Of a stretch of 64,000 nucleotides of DNA, positions 36,391 through 48,000 are shown in pieces. The DNA is taken from positions 128,641-192,640 of the forward strand of contig NMRA01000193.1 of NCBI GenBank assembly GCA_002633005.1. The letters are read 5' to 3'. The notes beneath the pieces were generated by a model, which saw nothing but the letters and a program-made list of their open reading frames with translations, had not been told where the DNA came from and ran no database searches. Every line of letters begins with the position of its first letter. Position 1 is the stretch's first letter. The DNA is from Phoronis australis (taxonomy: Eukaryota > Phoronida > Phoronidae). Made by a program: the position numbers and the translations under genes.

Positions 36391-37752
36391 AGATGTTCCG
36401 CATGGCTTAGTAGAGTTTCGTTCCACACGTTTTGTTGCTATTACTCTCGAAAGTATTTTCGATATAAATATGGGAAAACATCTTTAGGTGGGGAATCTGG
36501 TCGTCAATACATACGTGTGACTCTCCGTCCCGACCACCACTGAGCCAATATTCAATGCTACCTAATGCAACAGCCAGTTATAGTATGTCCCCGTCCTATG
36601 ACTCTTACACTTGGCCGAAATGCAAGTAGACAAACATTCAAATTGCTATTCTTCAAGTTTTTCAAAGGCGACAAGAACATTTCAGAAAATAACCTTTCAA
36701 CAGCTGACTGTCATTAACATGCAGTCCATCCTACACAGGATCATTTAGTTGTGCATTAGTGGGTGATACGCCTGGCAGGTGCTTAGAGTGAAAATACAAT
36801 AATTAAAGATAAATCAAAGGTAGTTTGAGCAAGAAATTACGAGATTATAGAATACTTAAAGTGTTGAAATTAAGATACTCGAATTTTCGTCACAAGTTAA
36901 AACAAAGTGCAAAATGATATAAATTGATTAAGTGGTAAGGTTTTCAAGTGAAATACAAACATACAACATACGATTTTGCCTCGGTGGACAGTGGATTTTA
37001 ATAATTTAAAAGATAGTTACCCAGTGAGTGTTTTATCGTTCTACGAAAATAGGGCAAAAACATAACCATAGACAGAGACACATGTTGAACGATAACGCAA
37101 TAAGCTAAAGTCAACAGAAACAAAAATTAGGTCGTCTCTCGTCCCTTGCTGGCAGTTTGCATTTAGTTATATCCTCCAGGATTTTTATTTTAATTATGAT
37201 CGTGGTTTCCTTGGGTCATATAAACCCAAAAATGACAACACGATGGTCCCATGATTAGAAACCCGAGAAGCAGTATATCTACCGAATCGCATTTGATTCA
37301 AGTTACATCACTGGCGAAAAAAAAATCTTTTTTTTCTTATGCAGTCGAAGAGTGGAATCCGCGCACCTGAACTTCTCGCGTCGCAGCAAAAGGTTCTGTT
37401 GTAAGTTAATTGGTCACCAATCTTGATTTTTAACAATTTTCTGGCAGACAACGCTGAGGAATCGACGATTTGTAATAAAATCACGAAAAACACAGCGGCT
37501 GTTTCTCCTGTCAAAGCTAGTAACTTCAAAAAGTCTTTACCACTCCGCTACGATGATCCCCAGAATTCAGCCGTAAAAACGTTAACATATACCATCATGA
37601 GTATAGGAAGAAACATTAAGAATAGTGTGTGTGAAGCGCCGAATTTGTGGAGAGAGATAAACCACAACGTCACATTTACATGTTAAGCTAGTTATTATGA
37701 CAAAACAATACATAGACACGTTTCGTTAATACTTGAACATTGGCCGCACACA

Positions 37753-40700
37753 ATGTCGTATCCTAATTCCCACCTCCAATTCACAGAGATCCCTCTCGAT
37801 CACAACCCCTCTCCCACAAGTTGCCGCAACGACAACGCCACTACCACGGCCACAACGATAGAACCCACAACCACCTTCGAGATCACCATTCCCACACATC
37901 TTCTGGAACCCGAAATTAATGAGGATTATTTAAGATCCACTGCTGGTGGATTTAAAGTGGCAGAAATTGTAAGTTTGGCTCATAAAAATGTCATCGAAAG
38001 AGACGACACCTTGCTCAGCGTAAAATTTAAACCAGGTAGTCACGACATCTCAGTTAATGACAGACATTCAGACCAAGAACGTGCAACATAATTTTCCGCG
38101 AAACACATAATTTATCCTCGGTTCCCTGAAAAATGATATTTCACTCGTTAAATACATTTATGTGAGAATATGGACTCGTCCCACTTATACCCCCATCTTT
38201 CATACTGGTCCATTTATCCCTTGTGTGGATTCGCATGCGGTCCTTCTGCACTCGAGGCACTAGGACATTCCATTTCCAGCCTCACTATTGGTTCGTTTGT
38301 GTTACTGCCACGAGTTTGGTCAGCACCTGGCTCCCATAGGCTGATGATTGTCACGTGTCATAGGGCTCCTTTGTTCTCAGTAAAGTTATATTTCCTGCCG
38401 TCAGTACTTCGCTTTAGCAGCACTTAGGTTCGAGTCTCATCTCTCTTCAATTTTTTCCACCCTCTCCTTTCGGTGGTTCCTCTTACCTGAGTGCTGGCGC
38501 TTTTTATTGCCCATCTTTCCAGAGATTATTACTTTATCTTTTTGTTATTTGTACACTCATATTTCTGTACCTTAAATGACCTTATATCGTCTATACACGA
38601 TCTCCTTTGTATCTCTGGAAACGGAGCTTGCGACGCACCTATTATTTTCGGGACATATTTCGAATATAAATAAACTTAACATTGCAAAAGTAGTACAAGA
38701 AAGACGCCATTTTTTCGAGTTCATTGTCAGAGTAGATGTCTTGGGAATTTAGGCTTGAGTAATATTACTCCTTACAACAAATGTTGGCGTTGAGTTCCGT
38801 GGACGCAAGAATCTCGCGAAGGAAACTAATGTGATCACTAATGCTTGGCTTCTAATACATAGAGCAAAACGTACCGAGAGTGGCGTAGATGAAATAGGTT
38901 TTATCCCATACGCGTTGAATCAGTCGAGAACAATACGGCCGTGTGATATTGTATACTAAGAAAGAATTAAGTGTCATCTAGTTAACAGTTTTGTACCAGA
39001 TGTTACGTTTGGGACCTGATTGCATATTGAGTGTTATTTATACTGCTGCATTTTTACTACTTTAAACTATTTTGGGAAAGTTTGATCGGCTAACGACGTC
39101 GAGTCGACATTGACTTTCCTGTTGAACTTTACATGCCAGAGAGCACAGTTAGAGTAGCACCGGGGGGAATACAGAAAACAACATCTCCGTATTACATTCG
39201 ACCAGGAAGAGATCTCTTCCTGATTCGACTGATTCAACGCGTATGAGATAAACGCTCTGGCTGAGTTCCGCAGTCATAGCAAGAATCACGCGAATTACGC
39301 TAGTGTGGTCACGTGCTTCTCTTACAGTGGGATGTCTCGGAACGCACGCCAGGTGGGATACCCTTTGCTTCATCAATCATTTCTGTTCACGCATTTTTGT
39401 GAACGTCACATTGAATGGCCTTAGCACGCCACAGTGCTCATTACGGTTCCCAGTGACAGTTGTTCTGGGGATTGTTTCTCGAAGAGTTTATTGTCTTTTG
39501 GCAAAAAATCAGTTTACGGATGCCTTAGCCTTTTCACGAAATCGGACCAAAGCTAAAAGTCATCTGTCCGCAACTCTAACTAAAAGACAGAAACCTTTAG
39601 TCTGCTCTAGAGCAGACTAAAAGCCAAAGCCAAAACCCAAAAAAATAAAATTTTGGCTATAGACTTTTCGAGAAACAAGTCATGGAATTGGACCGCGGCC
39701 ACTGCGAGTTTCCCGTGCGACAAAACCACAAAACTCACCCAGCCGGAACGACACCTCCGAGATAAGACTTCGCTAGAAATGCCATGGAGGCTAAATTTTG
39801 CCAGGAATGCAGCCGTTAGCAAAAATAAACTGCTAATGGTAGACTATACAGGGAAGCACTCCAACTGACTTACAGACGGATGCCGAATGTTTTTCACCCG
39901 GTGCACAATAATTTGCCTTGTTTAGTGTTGAATGCGATTCTTTTCAGATTCTTGATGTAACCATCCTAATATGCGCTGCCGTGTGGGGTGGCGTCGGCGG
40001 TTGGGTTGTGTTCGTCGCCATCGCAGCCTTCATTAACACCGCAATGATGTTCATTTTCCACTGTCTAAATCTGTTTAATCGATATACCGGAATGTTCTTT
40101 GTAGTGAGTATCTTCGCAGCTTCTTTGTACGTCACACTAGTAAAAGTATTCTTAATCGTATAAACAGATTATTACTTAGATGGTCGACAGAGACTAATGA
40201 GAAGAGTTGGTCATATATTAATAGATTATTTCAAAATCGCAGCACATATCATTAATATTCCATGCAAGTTTTTACACAGTACGACTGACAACCAGCAGGG
40301 CTAGAAATCAAATTTTCGAATTTCTGATATATCCCGCAGGTACAAACCAAACTTTGATGACATGGGAAATTTTGAGACGATTTTTGAAGATTCATTCCCC
40401 CTATTTCGCAATGTTAAAGTTCAGGCCGAATAAAAGGAAGGAAGGGAAAAAACAGCACTTAACATAATTATGACCCATCATTTTGCCGAGTAAATTGAAA
40501 GAAACGGCGATGTCAGTGACGTAATTTTCCATCATACTTCTGTTAGCATTGCTATGTGTGCAATAACAACCTCTTCATTTGATAATCATCCTCCATTTCA
40601 GGAATTCGTCACATATATCGTCATATCGTTGCTTTTCTTAGTCAGCGCCATTCTATCAGTTGTGTACTGCGTCAAGTACGGACTACCCTCTATAATTGCC

Positions 40701-41470
40701 ACATGCGTGAGTATGAATTTTCCCCCCAAACGAAAAGTCTTGACAAAAAAACCGTGGTGTAACCTTAGTGAAAATTAAGTAGCACCAATAGTTGCATAAC
40801 AAATTTAAAGCGGCAATAAACCAGCCTTCCATCACAAAAAACGACTTTTGATTTAGACCACCAGCTGCTACGAAATTAACTTCTCAGTAAAATGGGAAAA
40901 TTAATGATTTCAAGTCGTCTAACAGTTCGTTATAGCTAGAGACCAGGCTCGTCAAGTTAGCTTGTCGCGGTGTATCATTTTATGCGCTGAGCACAGCCTC
41001 ATGGAATAACGAACGGGCAATTCTATGCGAGGAGAATTCACTTCTCATAAGGAAAAAAGAGACCAACTTTACAGCATTTGCAATGGTCTAAATACCAAGT
41101 TCGTTTCTTGGACAGAACGTTTTACTAATCCGAGCATTTGGCAAAGTGTGCTATTCAGTTCCTATTTAGCGTTACAACCAAAGCAACCGACTTCTATATT
41201 GACGAGAATTAGTTTGGCTGCGTTTCGCGCATCTGTCGACTAGCTGGTGTATGTACCTTTAAGCATCATCATTTTTAAATCACAAAAACACAATGATTGT
41301 TAACTCTTGCGTGTTTGTCTCAAGTTAACCACACCCACTTATTTTCGTTTCAGTTATTCACCATAGCGGCCATGGTCGTCTACACTACGGACACCTATAT
41401 GCATTATATTGGGTGGAAACAAACAAGGTCAGCCACTTACTCCACTACCCACCAAGCTAGTAGTTTATAA
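37753..41470 (+). CDS. MARVEL-domain tetraspan protein, CMTM/plasmolipin type
   Basis: Complete four-exon gene: 37753-37968, 39948-40103, 40602-40706, 41354-41470; all introns are phase 0 with good borders (ATT|GTAAGT; TTTTCAG; GTA|GTGAGT; TTTCAG; TGC|GTGAGT; TTTCAG). The product is 197 residues. A Thr-rich cytosolic head of about 55 residues is followed by INEDYLRSTAGGFKVAEI, the characteristic lead into MARVEL segment 1. Four hydrophobic segments follow: about 64-86 (ILDVTILICAAVWGG), 91-115 (GWVVFVAIAAFINTAMMF), 125-147 (EFVTYIVISLLFLVSAIL) and 152-176 (SIIATCLFTIAAMVVYTT). It ends in a short polar tail (RSATYSTTHQASSL). Family members sort or stabilise membrane proteins. I cannot assign it to one CMTM number, so no symbol is given. 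The start ATG has no in-frame competitor nearby. Confidence 0.9.
39596..39621. repeat. 26-bp perfect palindrome
   Basis: TTTAGTCTGCTCT followed immediately by its exact reverse complement AGAGCAGACTAAA, with no loop. It lies in the first intron of the MARVEL gene. Confidence 0.9.
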
Positions 41471-41683
41471 GGGCTGGGGCTAACCTTGGGGACGCACCCG
41501 AGACAAGCGTGTGACGGACAGTGGCTGTGTGCCCAGCTTTCATTCAGGCTCGCTTGCAACCCCTAATATATCTATCAAAACCTAGCACGCACGGCAAGAA
41601 TGACGAACGAAAAAGGAGAAGGAAACGCAGATGGACCAAGCCACGTGACTCCTTAAAACTGTTTTGAGGTGGAGATGTAGTAA

Positions 41684-42103
41684 TGCTGTGCGTGAACTTG
41701 GAAACTTGCTTCATCTCAAGACCGCGTATGCGTGAACTTGGAATACACGAGAAAACATGACAATTTCACTCAAATAATCACGTTTACCTTGACAAAAATT
41801 TGCACTGCAATAATTAAATGTAATTGCATGTTGATAAAATAACGTAAATTTTAAAAAAATCCCTTTTCAACTATTGACTATCTTATTCACCAAAGCATAA
41901 TTGATTTAACAATTCCCATATTCCTCAGATTCTTTGACACAAGTTACGCTGAAGGAGAAAATAGGTGATCATAAGGCCAATACATACAAAAATTCTTCAC
42001 ACTGAACAAAAAATTCACCCGATTGCTCGAATGAATATTCAATTCCAAGTTCACACCATACGCGATCTTGAGATTAAGCTGAATTCCAAGTTAACGCACA
42101 GCA
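41684..42103. mobile_element. Long-TIR element with 4-bp TSD GTAA
   Basis: The left arm TGCTGTGCGTGAACTTGGAA ... CATCTCAAGACCGCGTATG ... GTGAACTTGGAAT is mirrored at the right by ATTCCAAGTTCACACC, ATACGCGATCTTGAGAT and AATTCCAAGTTAACGCACAGCA. The arms are about 70 bp. GTAA lies directly outside both ends (41680-41683 and 42104-42107). Within each arm GTGAACTTGGAA occurs twice, a subterminal repeat. Length 420 bp, no coding content. It begins about 215 bp after the MARVEL gene stop codon. Confidence 0.85.
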
Positions 42104-42107
42104 GTAA

Positions 42108-44615
42108 CATCATGTCTGAAATCTATTGGTCTATTTAAACCAGCCTATGATACCGGCACGACGTTTCAGTCAGACATTTATCCGGCTAACTCCAGGTGTC
42201 ACTGCATTCTCAGAACTGAAAAGCGTATCAGGTCGATGTTTTGGTCAACCAACTGTGAGCTTATGGTCAACTGAGTTACCGATACGCACTCTTTTTGAGA
42301 ACGATAATGTAAAGACACAGCAGCACCCCCGCGAAGGTGCTATCCAAAATCAACCAAGAGCGTGTGTGGCCATGTTACTTGACATTGTGCAGTGTTTTGT
42401 TTGGTCTTGGATAGTACAGTCATCGCTTGTCACTACGCAATCTCCAACCGAGTGGAACTGTGCTGGGATGACACTACACGACCGCAACCTTTTGAGGGCA
42501 GGCGCATAGTGAGCCATCGGCAAGAAACGTGGCGACATTTGTAAACGTATTGCTTCCCTTAAACTATGTACTCGTCAATCGATCAAAGTCTCCATTTCAA
42601 AACTAGGGGCCTTACATACACATTCAAACTCGTTTGAAAACCTGGCCCACTAACCATAGCGTTTCACACTATGCCCTGGCATTTTGGGCTGCAAAGGGAA
42701 GTAGATAGCTCCAGTTCTAATTCATACAGGTGTCGAGTTAGCTGCAGACAATTTAGAAGGAAGAGGTCAAAACTAAGCTTGAACAAAATAAACTCTTACA
42801 GCTTGTAGGGAATACAATGTAAAAACTTCCACGGGCTCTAGAAATCCTGATTTACACACAAGTAAAAAGGAGTATTATCGTGGTTAAAAAGATTGTCTAC
42901 ATATACCAATGAAGAATTATCTATTGTTTAAACACAATAAATAACTGCACCAAACTAGTCTCGCAATTTTTCTTGTCATAATAATAGCATCGAAACTGAT
43001 TGCAATATCACTTGACTGTGATAAAGCTGGCCAGTGTTGAAAGTTTAACCTTATAGACAACCTGTTTACTTGCTAGTCACCTCAATAACCAACAATGGGA
43101 TGTGAAGCATTTCTGTTACAGTTTGAATATATTTTACGTGGCTGAGTAACCAAGTTCATAATGTTCATCTTACTAGGCGGTCAGAATGAACACTCTGTTC
43201 AAAGTAACTCATTGACATGTACCACACCAACATTTATACATTTCTTATATTCGTAACTTTGATCTAAATGTAGACTCGTGTAAATTCATGGTTAGTGGAG
43301 TCAGAGAACAAAGTTCAACAAGTAACCATGTTTTTATTGCTTAAATGCCTTGTACATTGCAATTAAATGTGTAGGTGCGTAGACTTGGCTAGGACCATGT
43401 TAAAGCCACGATGTAGTATACACGAAAATAGAAGCCATGCAGTAACGGTGGTCTCGAGCTGCTTAACTTAACTGAAGTTATTTATACACCATGTGCATTT
43501 CAATTCATGTTAAGAAATGAATAACACTTCATATAAATAGAGCACTGCATACCACAAAAATACAGATATATGTACAGCGCATTCAGAAACATTCACTGCA
43601 AGAAAATGATTCAGTGTGACACCATCTTGAAAACCAATAACTTAAAGTGACAGATGGCCTTCATATTTAACTTAATAAACTCATTCAAAAAGAAACCATG
43701 GAAAAGTAAGTGAAATAAGTGACTCAACGGAGATATGCGGAACAGTAATTAATTGTCAAAGTGAGCACTTAGATTAAACTTACATTGAGCACTACATTGG
43801 TAGGTCAGTAATGGACAATTGCCAAGTGAGATAAAATAGTGAAGTGACTTCTTTTTAAGGAAAAATAACAGTAATGAGCTTCATTAAAATCATAGTAAAC
43901 AAGATAATCTTAATTTATGTTATTTCATGACCTCATTTTTTGTAAGGAGATCCAATATGCGACACTCGCTGTAGTATGAAACGAGATGTCACACGATAAT
44001 AGTTGTACTACCTAAACATTGCTCGATGCAGCTTCAAATCACTTAAGTACACAATCCAATTCCTTTTTGTTGAGTGTGTTTCCTTATGAAACTAAACATC
44101 ATTACTTCCAAAAAAACTGTAAAGTGGCTATAAACGTGTGATCTGTCAAAGAAACTAACTTCTAATTTCGACCTCTCACTGCTTTAGAACTTATCTCAAT
44201 ATAACATGTTCTTTACTCAGATGAAAAATAATAGTGGTCTTGCAAAGAACAGACAGTTCATTGTACTTAGAAATCATAATTGATGAATAAAATGTTACAC
44301 TGAGATAAGTCAACACATAGAGACTGGTCTCAAGTGATAACAAACTGTTGGTTCTCTTCAATTTTGACTAAGGAACAATTTGAGACTAATTTTGTAACCG
44401 TAAGTGGTCTAAATCAAAAATTGATTAATGTGACAGGAGAAGTCATAGCTGCTTTAAATGTCATGGGCCATAACTTTAGAATAGTCAGATACAATATGCC
44501 TCTTCCAGACACCAGCAGCATTTAATTTTGATCAGTGCTATCAAAGGCATCTGAGACATCAACAAATTCATCCAGTGTTTTTGATTCAAACCATAGAACT
44601 GGATAAGTAAAACCA
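42108..44615. other. Intergenic stretch, nothing recognised
   Basis: AT-rich sequence with scattered short ORFs, the longest being 42126-42509 on the plus strand, without known motifs or splice-like borders. No RNA gene or TIR pair seen. Confidence 0.6.
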
Positions 44616-44990
44616 GGGCCCAGGGTCTAATATCCGAACTCAAACACAAACCCCAAACTATTTTTGTAGATATTTTCTGTTCTACTTAAACATTATTATT
44701 CTGTGCTCAAGTACATTATGGTTTACGTGGATGACGGTCTAGTCCTAGTTCCCATACAATGACCCCAGCATTAAACCTATGGGATGAAGAGTACAAAACT
44801 TCGATTTTGAACTCAAGTTTGTAGCTCAAATCTAGGTGACTTCATCAAGTGTGAACTTGGACTACAAATTCATGCGTAAACGACAATATACTCTAACTTA
44901 CGACAGACAATCTTAAATTTGTTCTATTAAAAGAACAACAGAAGACCTCAAGAACAATTTTGAGTTTGAGCTCAGAGATTAGACCCCAGG
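44616..44990. mobile_element. GGGTCTAAT/CGAACTCGAA TIR family, copy C
   Basis: The left end CAGGGTCTAATATCCGAACT and right end GAGCTCAGAGATTAGACCCC are inverted copies. The interior matches the copy at 29513-29851 (TTCATCAAGTGTGAACTTGG; GCGTAAACGACAATATACTC). It lies about 50 bp past the POLDIP2 stop codon and may supply part of its 3' UTR. Confidence 0.78.
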
Positions 44991-45040
44991 CGAGTTCCCA
45001 AAGTTTAGACATATTTACAGTCGCAGTACTAACTTTACTG

Positions 45041-48000
45041 TTAGTCCTGTTTGCTTTCCAATGAGAACGGGGGTATCCTGCAGTCGAAACAGCTTCCATC
45101 TTGTTTTTCCATTTTAAAAGTTCCCCTGAAAAGAAAACAGAGTAACTGTATTCAGCTAAATATCATCGGACAACATGCTGCATTGTCACATATCCCAAAG
45201 AAGAAGAATGTGTGCCATCTGCCATGTCCCGTCTTCACCAAACCCTGTTTCTTTTCCAACTGTTATGCCAAGACTTTGTTTTACTTATTTAGTAGTGTAT
45301 CAAATGAAATTTGGTCGTGTTATTGAGACCTTTGTTTTGCTATGAATGTAATTAAAATACAGACTTGTAGAAAAGGTCCTACATAACCTTAAAACTATCA
45401 ACTGGAGGTTCCCTCAGCAGAACCAAGCTCAAAAAAGAAGGGAGCCTACAAGACCCCAGACTTTTTTCAGCAACAGCTCGTCAAAGAGGAGAATTGTGCC
45501 AAAGACCTCATGGTCGTATTCCTAGGGCTTTGATCACTACGGTATTGGATACAGTCTTCATCATTTTAAAAGTTTTAGTCACAAACAGCATCCACATCTC
45601 CTGAGTCACCCATTCTTATTCTAAGTTGAAAGATGATTTTGAGCAGTAAGAAAAATCTTGCTTCGCATTTTCAGGAGTAAAGATGAAGAAGTTGTTAACA
45701 CAGCAGAACAGCCTGTTAAACCATTATAGGCGACCATAAAGTAGGGCAAAAGAAGATAACTAGATGGACAAACAGTCATCTTAGTGCTACTGACGCCGAT
45801 AGCACTCAACTCGTACCATGGTTATGCTAACAAGAAAGTCTCTTATCATTGAACACATGTGAATATGGGTAATACATAATTCTTATAGCAAAACTGAGTG
45901 ACCGGTTTTCAGAAAAATAGCAGCATCCATGTTATGGTTTCAATGCAATACTCACTTTGTTCAAAAATGACTTGGAATGCAGAATAACCAGGAGGAATTT
46001 GTGGAAATTCCATGAAAATATGAGGAAATTACACAAAATACGGGAAATTCCCCAAAATACACGGAAACTGCACGAAAATACGCATTCTGCAAATGTGTAA
46101 CATTACACGCTGACTAGCAGGACTTCCACAGCTGCATGTGGAATGTCTTCAATCAGAGCGTAATATTCTGCATGGAAAAAAATGAATTGCTAATTAAGAA
46201 AATACAAGCTGAATAAAAAAGTAACACTATAAACATATTTAGGGCAAGGTATAGATTTGTTTCAAATCATTTTTATGGCCCAGAGTGGATATAAAAATGT
46301 GCAGAGCCATTCCACCCACTTTGAGACTATATAAGAAAGTCGTATTTGAAAAAAGATTTGCCTTATTGGTAAAAAACATTGGTTGACCACTTTTGGTGCC
46401 TCTGCAATTATGCCTTTCAGATTGGCTGGCAAACTACGCATACTGTACAGATTTTTTTTTATAATATTACCCCATCTGCAGAACTTTTACAATATAAAAG
46501 CTTCTGAACAAACACTACTGCCATGATTCCTCATCTTAGATCTTAGTGGGATTTTACTTTCAAAATTTTCAGTAAACATAAACACTATTCAAAATCAACT
46601 TTTACTATTTTTTACTGTTCTTCCGCCGTCATGAAACCACACAATTTCAACTATTCTTAGCACGGTAGTCAGCCCTTGAAAAGAGGAAAGCGATAATCTT
46701 GGCGAATACTCTTATGCAAAATAACAGGAGGATAACCATACCACATATGGCCACTGGGTGCTTGTAAGGAGACGTGACTACTGTACTGGAAGGCTGGATG
46801 GCTCCTCGAAAGGACTGGCTCCTGTAAAATAATAGCATAATATGTGCTTTAAAAATTGTTAAAAATAATTCCAGGTGGTCTGGTACATGCTGTCTCAGAT
46901 GTGTACAGGCCACGCATGTGGGCCTTCTGCAGTGATCACCTGGAACCATTTAATGCTTTGTTAATTATTATACATGATAGTTAAAACTGAGGTGAGGAGC
47001 TAGAGACCTGACTAAAGGGTGCAGCAGTGTGCCCCAGGAAAACTGGAGTCCATGACTTTGAGTAAAGGAAGTGGACACTTATCCCACTGGGCCACACTGG
47101 CCTCCTCTAAACAGTAAAGTTTAAACTATCTTCTCAACTTACAACAGAACTGTGATTTGAAGGCGCCATTCAGGAGGCGTCTACCTTCTATTACATTGCA
47201 GATCACAAGAAACAGAAGTAAATGGGTTCACAATCACATGTATGCATCCATTAATAACTGACAAGTTCACATTCGTACTGATATAAGAGAAACACTCTTC
47301 ACGTACTTTCGCGGACTGCTCTGGCATAATTCTCAAGCACAATATATTATTCCTTGCCTTTTTGAAGTAAAAGATTACATGTGGTTGATTTACTTTAGAA
47401 TACACTCAAAGCAGTACAAGTTATACATATGAGCTTGCTTGCAGAAGCACATCTTCGAATTAAGATAAAAGAAGTTTAAGATGTTTTGAAAATTATTTAC
47501 TACAAAAGTGCTATCTACGCCATCTAGGGAAATCATGGAAAACTAGAAGCAATAGCTGCCCTTATTTTAGACATTGAATTATTACTTCTGACAGATGCAA
47601 AGTCAAAACAAAACAAAACTAACCATAAAACATACATTCTAATGTAAGTCTTATTGCTTGTGCACATGGAAGGGGTGTGCAGTAACACTTAAAACTTCGG
47701 CCAGTATGCTAGGTTAACGTTTACGTGACCAAGAAAAAGAAATTACTGTAAAAGTTTTTCAGTTTGGCCTGCCTCTAAAATTTACGACACCAAAATTTAA
47801 TTACCTTCATTCCGAAGATTGAGTTATTTGTGATTTTGACATATATTGAACATTGCATTTTGTGTCAACACTCTGAAAATAAGACTTTTTAGCCGTTGTA
47901 ACATCATCGAAAATAAGACACTGACACGTTTTCACATGTTCACATTGTACGCAATATCAAGGTGAATGTTTGTCATTGACTGTACTTCTTCAATTTAGGA

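Noticed and set aside
38380..38450. B-box-like GGTTCGAGTCT, possible tRNA or SINE
   Set aside because: No A box at a suitable distance and no foldable arms.
42126..42509. 127-codon plus-strand ORF
   Set aside because: No recognisable motif, no hydrophobic pattern and no splice-like borders; length is within chance for this much sequence.
46647..46949. 100-codon ORF overlapping a POLDIP2 exon
   Set aside because: A different frame of the same minus strand; the supported frame encodes the conserved HPAFQYSSHVSLQ segment.
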